The position numbers were made by a program, and so were the translations under genes. Below, piece after piece: positions 9,901 to 20,809 of a DNA stretch of 64,000 bases. The notes beneath the pieces were generated by a model that was given only the letters and a program-made list of their open reading frames with translations, was not told the DNA's origin and did no database searches. Source of the stretch: Musa acuminata AAA Group (taxonomy: Eukaryota > Streptophyta > Magnoliopsida > Zingiberales > Musaceae); contig NC_088345.1 of the NCBI RefSeq assembly GCF_036884655.1, positions 22,973,001 through 23,037,000 on the forward strand. Direction: 5' to 3'. Position 1 is the stretch's first letter. Each line of letters begins with the position of its first letter.

Positions 9901-11913
9901 AGTCTTTTAACGCTCTTCTGATGGCAGCATCTTTGCATTCTACTTCTAGATACTTATAGGAGAAAAGTATCCTTGGAATTACTCCTATAGTATTTTCCCT
10001 GTATTTCGTCTCAAACGCCTCTTTGATTCTTTTTCCTAATTCTCTAGGCATTTTAGACCATAGTTTTTTAGAAAGTTCTGGGCTTGTAAACAACCTTCCT
10101 GTCTTAGATGCAAGCTTCATGTAATCGTTTAGAAATTGAATAATGTACTTGAGGTTTGTGCAGGATAACCTTTCGAGGTCTCTGTAAGCTTCTTCTTGCG
10201 CTATAGTTGAACCTTGGAACGGATCCTCCAGAATGAAGATCATCCTTAGTTGTGAGAGGATATTTTGAGTTCCTCCAGTTTCGTCTGCGTTGGCCATTAG
10301 TAGTTGGTATTCCTCTAGGTACGCCATTCGCCATTGGATCCATGCTAATTTCTCTGCTTCTCTAAGCAAGTTTTCAATGAATTCCATTTTTGCTTGGGGA
10401 TCAGTGAATCCTTGTAGGGAAACCAAGTTTTTAGTGATTTATTCCCATCTCATAAATACTTCATTAAACATCCCAAGTTGGGACGTAATTATAAACATTG
10501 CCCCTTGTTGTTGGAAGGCTGATGGGAGGTTCCAAGCTTCTGAGAAATCCTTTGATTTGAACCTTGGATGTCTTGAGTAGCCTTCATATGCGGGCCTCTG
10601 GCTTGTGAATTCCACATTCACTGCTGGGGGGTAATTTGTTGGTCCCATGGTCCCATAGTTGAATCCGCAAGTGGTATGTAATTTGATACAGCATAGGATG
10701 AATATACCTGTTGAGATAACTTTGCAAGTTGGGGATATTCCATTGATAGGTCTTCCTCGAGTCCTGCTGTAATTACTTCCTTTTGAAATTTTTGGGGATA
10801 TGGCATCTCCCCACCTCCTTTTGAAACATTAATATCCTGACAATAGGAATTCAGGTTTTTACGTAATTCTTCAGCTTCATTTTCACTGTCATCAGATAAT
10901 TGGATGTTGACAGCTACTATGTGGCTCTGGATTTCTTCTTCATCGCTGAATGTTTCATCATCAGCGGTATTGTAGTTGATCCTGCTGGATGTAGATGCAG
11001 CTTTGTAGTTGTCAAAGCTTATAGATATTCTGCCGTCAATAAGGTTGCGACTCCTTACTTCTGTTGACTGTATTGGTATTGCAATTTGGGTTGGTCTGAT
11101 GACCCAGTCTCTGCCATGTAGCTCAGCTGTAGAGTACCTCCTTCTGGGAAGTGCCCGAACACCATGGCTTGTTAGGTAGTCCACCACCCCTAATGTTTCA
11201 TATGCAAAGGTGACATTCGGGGTATTTGAAAGTCGGCCTACTATTCCGCGGGTGATTAGCAAGTTTGCCTCACCATTCCGCCATGTGTCATATCCTCTAG
11301 TGAGGATTAAAATTTGAATGTTGCGGAAGAAGTCCCTAATCGTCATCATGATGTCGGGAATGATGTAGACCAGCTGACTTCCTCTAGTCAAGTCTACCTC
11401 CATGGTGGCTATGATGGACCTGTCGTTAGCCCATCTATTATCTCTGAACACTAATAGTGCTAGTGTTCCTTCTTCTTGTCGATGAAGCGTTTGCATCCTG
11501 ACTTGCAATATGCCTAGGTGAATGTATTGCATGCGGCTCCTTTGCAGTCGGTCATAGCTTTCCTCTATGATGAAAGCCCTATCTTCCTGATTATTGGTGA
11601 CCAACATTGCCTCTTCGGATCGGTGCACATAAACTCGATGGTGTGCATCATCTTGCCTGGAGTGATATAGAACCTCGGCAAGTGCTATCGTCGCCCTTTC
11701 TCGCATGGATAGCCTCAGTTGGGCCTGAGGCTCTATCTGCTGCTCAAGGATTTGCTGGGTAGCGGACGGTCCTCCTAGTAGCCTTTGCCCCATTCGCCTT
11801 GTTGCCTGGCGAGCATTGAATAGCCTTCTGTGGTTTCTCCTATAGTCTCGGATTTGATCTTCAACTAAAGGGGCAGATGTGGAGACTTCTTGGGTTGAAG
11901 TCTGGGTTGTCAT
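6897..11913 (-). pseudogene. Badnavirus-like polyprotein (MP-CP-PR-RT-RNase H), degraded
   Basis: This is the remnant of the ORF3-type polyprotein. The first 431 codons (10618-11913) hold the cell-to-cell movement domain. A coat-protein region follows (about 9620-10640) and ends in a CX2CX4HX4C zinc knuckle near 9704-9748. A second Cys-rich patch (9300-9391) and a coiled-coil linker (9044-9250) come next. The pepsin-type protease has a DTGA active site near 8777-8790. The reverse transcriptase has the YIDD box near 7725-7745. RNase H (6897-7340) shows ETDG, EMHA, RTDC and ILADSLSR motifs. Breaks: a frame change near 10620-10650, stops at 10439, near 9617 and at 9044, frame damage at 8730-8850, and frame changes at 7900-7935 and at 7636. 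It is a non-functional fossil. Its ATG (11911-11913) abuts the inserted copia element. Confidence 0.88.
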
Positions 11914-11916
11914 TGT

Positions 11917-13514
11917 TGTTAGGATCGGAGCGGCACTAAGAGGGGGGGGTGAATTAGTGCAGTGGATTAAAACTTCAGTTTTAGTAAATCTTTCGTACGA
12001 TAAGAACGGAATTTGAAAAGCTTAATCTTGAAAGTGTATTCTTAAATATGCGCAGCAAAAGTAATAAGGAACTAAAGCATATAAGAAGGTTTGCAATAAT
12101 GTAAATAGCAATAATGAAATGCAAACCAAGGATCACGCCGATTTTAGAGTGGTTCGGTCAAATGACCTACTCCACTTGCGAGGCCCCTCTTCGATGAGGC
12201 TCCCACCTTCCACTAGCAAATCTCTTGAAATGGAAGGGTAAATACCCCTCTTACAACTCTTTACAAGCGGTTCACTCTCTTACAAATTTTTAGCAAGAAA
12301 GAAGGAGGTGAACACTAGCAAATTGAAAACAAGACTATCTAAGACTTTTCTAGGGCCTTTCTCTCAAACACTTGCTGCTCAAAAGGTTGTGTTCTCAGCT
12401 GAGAATAGAGGGGTATTTATAGGCCCCAAGAGGATTCAAATTTGGGCTCCAAAATTTGAATTCTCGTTGGGTTCCCGATGTTGGCGGTGCCACCGCCTGT
12501 CAGTGGCGGTGCCACCGCCTGGCTCTCGGACACTGGGCGGTGCCACCGCCCAGCCCAGGCGGTGCCACCGCCTATAGTGTTTTCAGCTCGTCTACAGTGT
12601 TTTCAGCCCGTCTACAGTGTTTTCAGCCTACTTAGTTTGGCTTCAATCTTGGCCCAAACTAATCCGAACTCGGGCCCAATTGGCCCCTACTTAGGTTATA
12701 GGATTAATACCTAATCCTAACCCTAATTAACATGCTAACTACAAATTTAAAGACATTTTCTAAGCTATTACAAAGTTCGTAAGTCAAGACTTCTTCCGGC
12801 GAGCTTCCGACGAACTTCCGACGGTCTTCCGATAAACTCTCGGAAACCATTCTGCGGACTCCCGGCAAGCTCCTAGACTTCACGATTTGATCTTGGCGAG
12901 TTCCAACGAGCTTCTTCGGCAAGCTCCGATCTTTCTCGGCGAGCTCCGCGAACTTCCAACGAACCTTCCGGCGAGCTTCCGAAAATCCCTTCGGCAAGCT
13001 CCCTACTCATTCTCGGCTAGTTCCGGCAGCATTCCCGACGAACCTTCGGACTTCCGTCGAACTCTTGAACTCCCAACGAATCCTTCGTGCTTGACTCCGC
13101 ACTTTTTTTCGCTTTATCTTCATCGTTATCGTAGTTAATCCTGCACAGCAAGCCAAAACTCTACTCCGATCTAGACAGTTATTACAACGTGAATCGACAT
13201 TACGTTGCCCGGCATGTCATTGGTTGGCGCTTCGTCCGATTCTTCAGCGCATCGTCCTCTCTTGCGACTTGTTGCCCAATCGGCGGTTGACCTCCGCAAC
13301 CCCGATATCCTTGGTGCAATTCCGCTCTTGGCCCGATGCCCGACGTCCGAAGCCTTCTGCCATCCAATATCCTAACGTGATCTCCTCCGGCGCAACATCA
13401 ATTCCTCTTGCGTTAACTATCTAATCCTGATCGAGTAGACCTGCATCACTCAAAATGCAGTTAAACATCTAAACACAATCAATTAGTTTCATCATCAAAA
13501 TCCGAGATTCAACA
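11917..13514 (-). repeat. 3' LTR of gag-only copia element
   Basis: It starts TGTTAGGATCGG and ends GATTCAACA, with the G-tract hairpin at 11933-11960. It differs from its partner by indels in the GC-rich hairpin block (12480-12580): the partner carries an extra stretch around 17893-17940, and this copy has an extra 'tacagtgttttcagc' unit. It is a shorter LTR subfamily (1.6 kb) without the 20-bp minisatellite. Confidence 0.92.
12414..12421 (-). promoter_or_regulatory. LTR TATA box
   Basis: TATAAATA on the minus strand, followed by the conserved run of Cs. The counterpart in the other LTR is at 17806-17813. Confidence 0.65.
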
Positions 13515-13528
13515 ATCTCCCCCTTTTT
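13515..13528 (-). promoter_or_regulatory. Polypurine tract
   Basis: The minus strand reads AAAAAGGGGGAGAT immediately before the 3' LTR. It is the expected plus-strand DNA primer of an LTR retrotransposon and is identical in the related elements at 30643, 36684 and 60167. Confidence 0.85.
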
Positions 13529-16313
13529 GATGATGACAACTAATTGATGACTAACGGAGTTAACCTGAACTCCCCGGAGTTTAACCAAACTCCCCCTATC
13601 AATATGCCATTGATAGAACACTTGGATTATCCCAAATCCAAGTAACATTCATCATATGTTATGAAAAACATTTAAACCATCATGCAAATATATATAAAAT
13701 ATTCAATTCAATGCATGAAGTCATCAATATACTTCTCCCCCTATGTCATCAACAAAAAGGAGAAGTACCTACTCTTATGTGTTTAGAAATAAAAAGTTCC
13801 ATACATTGCATGAAACACATAGTATCAAATTTTATCATCATGCAATCTAGCAATTAAAGATGTGTAAGTTTAGCATGTTTGCTTTTCTTGAGATAACAAC
13901 TAATTGCTTCTCTTTAGACTACAAGCTAGCAATTTTCATGATATGCAAGTTGCATATTTTTGCTTCCTTTGCAATGTTTGAGCAAGCAATTTTGCTTCCG
14001 TAACAAGTTAGCATGTTTTGTATTATACAAGCTAGCAAATACAAGATAGCTTTCTTGTAGAAGTGTGTAAGCTATTGATTCTTGCTTCCTTTTGTAATGT
14101 GTAGGTTGCAAGTCTTGCTTCTTGAGATAGACAAGATAGTGATGTTCAAGAAGACAACTTTTGCTTCTTGAAATAAGCAAGTTAGCAATCTTTGCTACTT
14201 AAGATAGGCAAGCTAGCAATCAAGTTTTTGCATCTTCTTGACTTGTGCAAACTAGCTATCTCCCCCTTTGTCATTGTCAAAAAGAAGGGAAGACCTTTAA
14301 CATCAATTATGACAAAGGTAAGTATTAATTTTATTTGTGCATCATTATATATTCAAATTAAAACATACACAATTTCAATAACCTTATTTTTCATGCACGA
14401 TACCGAAAAATAAATCAATCATCATTAATAAGCATATCATACATGATACTCAAACATTAAAATTTTTAAGCATTTATCAACATGTTGATCATGATACCAA
14501 ATACTCATCATTTAAAGCATTCATGATACACATCATGCGCAATAAATACATCATGTACATCATTATCATAAGTATTACATACATCATTTTAACTTTATGA
14601 ATATTTCATCATTGCATGCATCATGCCAAAAACATTTCAAGCCAAGCAAGCCATAAATACAAAGAAATCATATCTTAAAAGAATTCAATATGAAAATTCA
14701 ACAAGAATCACATGATACAATCGCAAAGCATGATATCATTGTGTGATATATGATGAAATGATAATTTATCATATCAATGAAAGATATCAATCGTGAAACA
14801 TGAAATGATAATAGTCTCAAAAATTTCAATTTGCGATACATGTGATACATTGCGATACACTAAAAAATTTAATGCGATGCTTCTAAGGATATCAACCTAT
14901 TTTTGATACAAAGCATGGCTAGAGCAATTATATTGTAAGGCAAGATCTTTCTTCTCTTTTTGAGAAGTGCAAGCTTGCAAGTTTTACTTAGCATGCTAGG
15001 AAGTTTACTTTCATTTTCAATGCACAAGCTAGTAAAACCTTCTCCCCCTTTATCAAAGTAAAAAAGAAAGGGAGGACTCAATGGCTAAATATTTCAACCG
15101 TTCGACAAGCCAAATATACAAAGAATTCATGAAAGATATCAATGAGGATCAATTCATGAATACCAAAGATATGATTCACGATTCATTAAAATTGTTCTTA
15201 ACAAGTTCATGATTCGGTTGAAACAGAGTTTCATTCAATTTAATTCATTAACTAAAAAAAAATCATAATCAAAGTATCATTTTTGAGATTCATAAGATGA
15301 ATAACGTTATTACCATTTCATCAAAATCAATTTCGAGATTCACACAATATCATGAAATCATTAATCTCGCTAAGATGGGAAAAACATTTTCTTTTTAAGT
15401 GATTCTTTAACACATCATCAAAATCTCATTCATAATTCAAGTGATTTACAAGATATCATAAATGAATTTATCACTTGTATTTCATCAAAAATCGAGAACT
15501 TTAGAGATAGAAAATGATTGAAGCATTTAACAAGATTGAAGCATGATTCATATTTAAAATGTATCTAATGTCGTAAATACGAATCAAGCATTTGTCAAAT
15601 TTGAAATTATCCTCAAAATTACATTCAATAAATTTATATATGACAAGCATAGATTTATTGAAAAATCAATAACATAGAGGATTGTATTTCATTTTTATAA
15701 ATTTCTATTCATGTGTTTTGCTTCTTATAAGCATGCCTTTGCTTTAAAAAGAAATGTCAACATTCAAAATAGAAAGGCAAATTTTGTCATAAAGATTTAT
15801 TAAGTCGAATCACATTAAGCATGTGGTGTTTTCCAAAAGATTTGATTCAAGATATTCACATAATTCATGAAATGAGTTCATTAATTTCAATAGGATAGAG
15901 AATCCATTTTCATGTCATGCAATTGATTTCATATGAGCATATTTAAAATTTTCATGTAAAAACTATGCATCATGTTGAGAGCAAAATCATCGTTATGTTT
16001 GCTTCTATCTATTAATCACATTTGGTGTGTAAGCATTATCACCATCAAGGCATCATTCCAAAACATAGGGTATCATCATTTTAAATTCTCATGCATAATA
16101 TCAAAATACACAATCATAGATTAATCCTATTAAACATAGTCATGCAAATTAATTTTATGTCAAAACCATACATCAAAATCCAATACGAAAATCATAAACA
16201 TTCATGGAATTTTGTATTTTCACAAATTAAGCAATCATCATTCATAATTTTTAATTTTTCAAAAATACTAGAAAGAAAAGCATAAAAAAAATCCTACTAA
16301 CTAAGTTAAGCAC
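13529..16313 (-). other. AT-rich non-coding interior of gag-only element
   Basis: About 2.8 kb lies between gag and the purine tract without a supported coding region. It is AT-rich, with many short motifs such as 'caagctagcaa', 'cttgcttcttgagata' and 'atcatgcat'. Extra purine-tract-like stretches (complement of CTCCCCCTTTGTCAT) occur near 13737, 14262 and 15043. The same architecture occurs in 30657-33238 and 36698-39279. Long 3' non-coding regions are usual in SIRE-type elements. Confidence 0.6.
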
Positions 16314-17258
16314 TCATGTAATTTCAAAATAATTCAAGAGAGTTGAGTTACTTACCTTGTAGTCGAAGCTCGTCAAAGCCCAATTCCCCGTTTCACCTTT
16401 GGAAGTTTTTGATTCATCCTTGGTTGCCTTCCTCTTCTTTGGCCTCTTCCTCCGTTCAAGTTCATTATTTGTTTTAGATTTTAGTTTAATGAACTTATTA
16501 AGAGTTAATGTTCGAAGTTCAAGTTCATCAATGTCCTCATCACTTGAGTCATCGCTCAAGTGGTATTCATTTGTCCGGAGTTCCAAATCCTTCCTGTTCT
16601 TTGGAAGGTGGTTCAAGTGTTCATTGTGTTCATCGTGTGCATTACGCACCATTTCATATGTCATCAATGAGCCGATAAGTTCTTCAAGTGGAAAAATATT
16701 TAAATCTTTTGTTTCTTGTATTACGTTTATTTTAGAATCCCACCTTTTTGGAAGGGATCTTAAGATCTTGCTTACGAGATCAAAATTTGAAAAACATTTA
16801 CCAAGAAATCTTAGATTATTGACGACATCTGTGAAACGGGTGTACATGTAGCCTATAGTCTCACTTGGTTGCATTTGAAAAAGCTCAAAATCATGCAATA
16901 AAATGTTAACTTTCGAGTCTTTGACTCTACTAGTTCCCTCGTGCGTGATTTCAAGTGTTCGCCAAATATCAAAAGCCGTTTCGCACGTAGAAATTCGATT
17001 GAACTCATTTTTGTCTAAAGCGCAAAATAAGGCATTCATAGCCTTTGCGTTTAAAGAAAAATACTTCTTCTCCAAAACCGACCATTCGTTCATCGGTTTA
17101 GAGGGAAGTTGAAAACCATTTTCAACAATATTCCATAAATCCAAATTCATAGAAATCAAGAAAACTCTCATTCGAGTTTTCCAATAAGTGTAGTCCAATC
17201 CGTTAAACAACGGTGGACGAAAAACCGATAAGCCCTCTTGAAAGCCAGAAAGAGCCAT
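16314..17258 (-). CDS. Copia gag-like protein lacking zinc knuckle (314 aa)
   Basis: This is the nucleocapsid/capsid-type protein of a Ty1/copia element (the plant UBN2/DUF4219-type gag region). Residues 10-60 contain the FNGLDYTYWKTRM motif. Later come NAMNALFCAL, TAFDIWRTLE, EGTSRVKDSK and EELIGSLMTYEM, matching the plus-strand gag at 55341 throughout its first 225 residues. After an acidic stretch (SDDSSDEDIDE) the sequence goes to a Lys/Arg-rich tail. The CX2CX4HX4C knuckle found in the 55341 gag is absent. The frame is intact from ATG to stop, unlike most coding remnants here. It ends in YFEIT, as do the gags at 33239 and 39280. It may package RNA using partners in trans; that is inference. 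Confidence 0.8.
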   Translation of the reverse strand: MALSGFQEGLSVFRPPLFNGLDYTYWKTRMRVFLISMNLDLWNIVENGFQLPSKPMNEWSVLEKKYFSLNAKAMNALFCALDKNEFNRISTCETAFDIWRTLEITHEGTSRVKDSKVNILLHDFELFQMQPSETIGYMYTRFTDVVNNLRFLGKCFSNFDLVSKILRSLPKRWDSKINVIQETKDLNIFPLEELIGSLMTYEMVRNAHDEHNEHLNHLPKNRKDLELRTNEYHLSDDSSDEDIDELELRTLTLNKFIKLKSKTNNELERRKRPKKRKATKDESKTSKGETGNWALTSFDYKVSNSTLLNYFEIT

Positions 17259-17294
17259 TTCTCAAGGGTGTAAATCCGAAATGAGAAATACCGG

Positions 17295-17306
17295 GCTCTA
17301 ATACCA
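17295..17306 (-). promoter_or_regulatory. tRNA-Met primer binding site (one mismatch)
   Basis: The minus strand reads TGGTATTAGAGC two bases after the 5' LTR. The standard initiator-tRNA-Met complement is TGGTATCAGAGC, so there is one C-to-T change. Confidence 0.85.
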
Positions 17307-17308
17307 AT

Positions 17309-18928
17309 TGTTAGGATCGGAGCGGCACTAAGAGGGGGGGGTGAATTAGTGCAGCGGATTAAAACTTCGGTTTTAGTAAATCTTTCGTACGATAAGAACG
17401 GAACTTGAAAAGCTTAATCTTGAAAGTGTATTCTTAAATATGCGCAGCAAAAGTAATAAGGAACTAAAGCATATAAGAAGGTTTGCAATAATGCAAATAG
17501 CAATAATGAAATGCAAACCAAGGATCACGCCGATTTTAGAGTGGTTCGGTCAAATGACCTACTCTACTTGCGAGGCCCCTCTTCGATGAGGCTCCCACCT
17601 TCCACTAGCAAGTCTCTTGAAATGGAAGGGTAAATACCCCTCTTACAACTCTTTACAAGCGGTTCACTCTCTTACAAATTTTTAGCAAGAAAGAAGGAGG
17701 TGAACACTAGCAAATTGAAAACAAGACTATCTAAGACTTTTCTAGGGCCTTTCTCTCAAACACTTGCTGCTCAAAAGGTTGTGTTCTCAGCTGAGAATAG
17801 AGGGGTATTTATAGGCCCCAAGAGGATTCAAATTTGGGCTCCAAAATTTGAATTCTCGTTGGGTTCCCGATGTTGGCGGTGCCACCGCCTGTCACTTGTC
17901 AAAAGTTGACAGTGCTGGGCGGTGCCATCGCCCAGCCAAGCGGTGCCACCGCCTGGCTCTCGGACACTGGGCGGTGCCACCGCCCAGCCCAGGCGGTGCC
18001 ACCGTCTACAGTGTTTTCAGCCCGTCTACAGTGTTTTCAGCCTACTTAGTTTGGCTTCAATCTTGGCCCAAACTAATCCGAACTCGGGCCCAATTGGCCC
18101 CTACTTAGGTTATAGGATTAATACCTAATCCTAGCCCTAATTAACATGCTAACTATAAATTTAAAGACATTTTCTAAGCTATTACAAAGTTCGTAAGTCA
18201 AGACTTCTTCCGACGAGCTTCCGACGAACTTCCGACGGTCTTCCGATAAACTCTCGGAAACCATTCTGGGGACTCCCGGCAAGCTCCTAGACTTCACGAT
18301 TTGATCTTGGCGAGTTCCAACGAGCTTCTTTGGCAAGCTCCGATCTTTCTCGGCGAGCTCCGCGAACTTCCAACGAACCTTCCGGCGAGCTTCCGAAAAT
18401 CCCTTCGGCAAGCTCCCTACTCATTCTCGGCTAGTTCCGGCAGCATTCCCGACGAACCTTCGGACTTCCGTCGAACTCTTGAACTCCCAACGAATCCTTC
18501 GTGCTTGACTCCGCACTTTGTTTTGCTTTATCTTCATCGTTATCGTAGTTAATCCTGCACAGCAAGCCAAAACTCTACTCCGATCTAGACAGTTATTACA
18601 ACGCGAATCGACATTACGTTGCCCGGCATGTCATTGGTTGGCGCTTCGTCCGATTCTTCAGCGCATCGTCCTCTCTTGCGACTTGTTGCCCAATCGGTGG
18701 TTGACCTCCGCAACCCCGATATCCTTGGTGCAATTCCGCTCTTGGCCCGATGCCCGACGTCCGAAGCCTTCTGCCATCCAATATCCTAATGTGATCTCCT
18801 CCGGCGCAACGTCAATTCCTCTTACGTTAACTGTCTAATCCTGATCGAGTAGACCTGCATCACTCAAAATGCAGTTAAACATCTAAACACAATTAATTAG
18901 TTTCATCATCAAAATCCGAGATTCAACA
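17309..18928 (-). repeat. 5' LTR of gag-only copia element
   Basis: It is 1620 bp with termini TGTTAGG and CAACA. Close to 11917-13514 apart from substitutions and indels in the hairpin-rich block. Its outer end abuts the ATTGT duplication. Confidence 0.92.
17806..17813 (-). promoter_or_regulatory. LTR TATA box
   Basis: TATAAATA on the minus strand in the 5' LTR, the copy that would drive transcription of this element. Confidence 0.7.
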
Positions 18929-19166
18929 ATTGTTGGACTTGCTTAAGAATCTGGACGGGATCTTTGAACACTAAGATTCTTCCTTGCACCTCTTTAGGTC
19001 TTTCTGAAGGACCTAAATTTAGATTTGATAATTTAGTAATCAAATCTTTAGGGATTCCCTAGGATGATCCGGCTTTTGCTTGCTGGATTTCCCGTATGGT
19101 TTGCAGTTCTATATGTATCCCTTTTATATCCTCAGCAATTTGTATGAGAATTAGGATTAACTAAGT
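18929..19166 (-). pseudogene. C-terminal fragment of small badnavirus-like ORF
   Basis: An open minus-strand frame of about 78 codons, with one internal stop, ends in Gln-Gln-TGA. The TGA overlaps the polyprotein ATG (ATGA) once the copia insertion is removed. The motif GRILVFKDPVQILK resembles the C-terminal part of the small virion-associated ORF1-type proteins of badnaviruses. Which of the two small ORFs it represents is unclear, because everything upstream is missing and the leader copy follows directly. Confidence 0.6.
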
Positions 19167-19180
19167 GATTACTTGACTAA

Positions 19181-19258
19181 GGTATGAAGAACTAGAAAGA
19201 AACTTACAGACTCTGATTTATGACTTGGAACTCAAAGTAGAACTTCCGATTTTTTTCT
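19181..19258 (-). repeat. Pararetroviral leader, copy 2
   Basis: Second copy of the 6065-6140 sequence in the same orientation, with few substitutions. At its right edge (19259-19277) an inverted partial copy appears ('ttcttcatacctatctc'), so the junction is rearranged. Confidence 0.7.
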
Positions 19259-19262
19259 AATT

Positions 19263-19507
19263 CTTCATACCTATCTCAAAGTAGGCATCACTATATCAAG
19301 GATGTACGTGATTTTCTCCGCTGTGAGAACAATTCTCAAGTTGTGGAGCTAATCCGTATAATTTGGACTAGTGAGGTGGTTGACATCAAGTATGTCATGT
19401 AAGGGATGTGAGAGCGATATTTTTTAAAAATAAAGATGCAACAGAAATAAAAAACATATAGATTTTATAAAAAATAAACAATCAAGTTATGGACTTCTAT
19501 CTTAATA
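19263..19507. other. Flanking DNA, unclassified
   Basis: AT-rich, with no open frame that I can support. It continues at 20810 after removal of the solo LTR. Confidence 0.3.
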
Positions 19508-20809
19508 TGTTAGGATCAAGAGCGGCACTAAGAGGGGGGAGGGGGGGTGAATTAGTGCAACAAAAAATTCTTTGATTTTATATATAGTTCGTCTCGATTC
19601 AAATCATTTCGGAAATATGTTGAACTTAAAAATTTTGTAAGAATATAAGAAGAAGCTCAAGGAGATTTGTAGTAAAGTAAATTACACAAAAGGAAAAGCA
19701 AACCAGAATTTAGAGTGGTTCGGTCAATTAGACCAATATCCACTTTAGATTCCTCCTCCGTCGAGGTCACCGACGTTCACTAAAGGCCTTCCTTCAATAA
19801 GAGAAGTCCAACCACTTTTTACAGCTAATTCTCCTTTTGTCAGGTTTAGGAGACAACCCTTACAAGTCTCACTCCTATTTCTTGGATTGTTACAAGGCTA
19901 AGAGAGAGAGGAGGAGAACTCTTCTCATATTTACAACACTTTTCACACCTCAAACACTTAGAATTTTTCACACATATAATATAAGTTTGTTTTCCCTTTC
20001 ATATAGAAAAGGGTGGGGTATTTATAGGCCCCAATGACTTTAAAAATTAGAGCCAAAAAGTGTAATATCCCTGAATTTCAGGGTACTGGTGGTACCACCA
20101 CCATTACTAGGTGGTACTACCGCTTGCAGTCTGACACTAGGCGATACCACCGCCTAGTCTGGGCGGTACCATTGCTTGACAAAACTCGGAGACCATGTAC
20201 CATCGCCTGACAAGGGTGGTACCACCACCTGATAGGGCCCCCAAACCACCTAGGGGACTGGGTTATCAAGCGGTGCCACCCTGGCCATATTTTCAGGGGC
20301 TGAATGAGCTATTCAATCCAGCCCAATTCAGCCTTGTTAAGGGCCTAGTTGGTCCATAATTAAGGTAGTCAGATTACCTCCTAATTCTAACTCAATCTAC
20401 TATCTAACTACAATAACTAAGACATAATCAAAGCACTCTTGTTCCGGTATGTCAATTGCTCTTCCGGCGAGCTTCCGACGATCTTCTAGCGATCTTCCGA
20501 CGAACTCTCGGTAATGTTCCGATGGACTCTCGGCAAGCTCCCGGACTTTACAATGATCTTTTTGGCAAGTTCTGATAAGCTTCATTGATAAGCTCCTGGA
20601 CTTCTCGATTGGTTCTGATAGAACTTGCGATGAACGTCCGAACTTCCGACGAACTCTTAAACTTCCAATGAGATCTCGATCTTGACTCCGGCATAACCCT
20701 TGCTTTATGTCTTACTACTATCGTAGTTAATCCTGCACATTTTTCTGAACATATAGATTAGATCAAACAATTAACAATTGATTTCATCATCAAAATCCGA
20801 GATTCAACA
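19508..20809 (-). mobile_element. Solo LTR, Ty1/copia SIRE-like (1.3-kb subfamily)
   Basis: Termini are TGTTAGGATC and GATTCAACA. Flanks are TAATA (19503-19507) and TAATC (20810-20814), a target duplication with one mismatch. It contains the G-tract hairpin, a TATA box complement at 20019-20026 and a shorter, diverged hairpin block (20085-20290) with the variant GGTGGTACCACC. It is a separate subfamily from the 1.6-kb and 2.5-kb LTRs. Confidence 0.85.
20019..20026 (-). promoter_or_regulatory. LTR TATA box
   Basis: TATAAATA on the minus strand within the conserved GGCCTATAAATACCCC context. Confidence 0.6.

Larger units (their letters stand above)
11917..18928 (-). mobile_element. Gag-only Ty1/copia (SIRE-like) element, complete with TSD
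   Basis: Two LTRs (11917-13514 and 17309-18928) bound a 3.8-kb interior. The insertion is flanked by ATTGT at 11912-11916 and 18929-18933. The interior has a primer site beside the right LTR, one gag-like gene and a purine tract beside the left LTR, so transcription is leftward. No protease, integrase, RT or RNase H is present. The element is therefore non-autonomous. It sits inside the pararetrovirus, so it is younger than that integration. Confidence 0.93.
6064..19262 (-). mobile_element. Endogenous badnavirus-like pararetrovirus, interrupted
   Basis: Read on the minus strand the order is: leader copy (19181-19258), C-terminus of a small ORF (18929-19166), polyprotein with movement, coat, zinc-knuckle, protease, RT and RNase H domains (11913 down to 6897), an extra small ORF, an intergenic region with 88-bp repeats, a TATA box and a second leader copy (6065-6140). 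The domain order and ATGA gene overlaps fit the Badnavirus branch of Caulimoviridae. A 7-kb copia element (11917-18928) splits it. Frameshifts and stops show it is a decayed genomic copy. Leader sequence at both ends fits integration of a terminally redundant copy. Most of the 5' leader and the front of the first ORFs are missing. Confidence 0.88.

Noticed and set aside
6897..11913. A possibly active viral polyprotein
   Set aside because: Multiple stops and frame changes plus a 7-kb insertion at the start codon make this copy inert.
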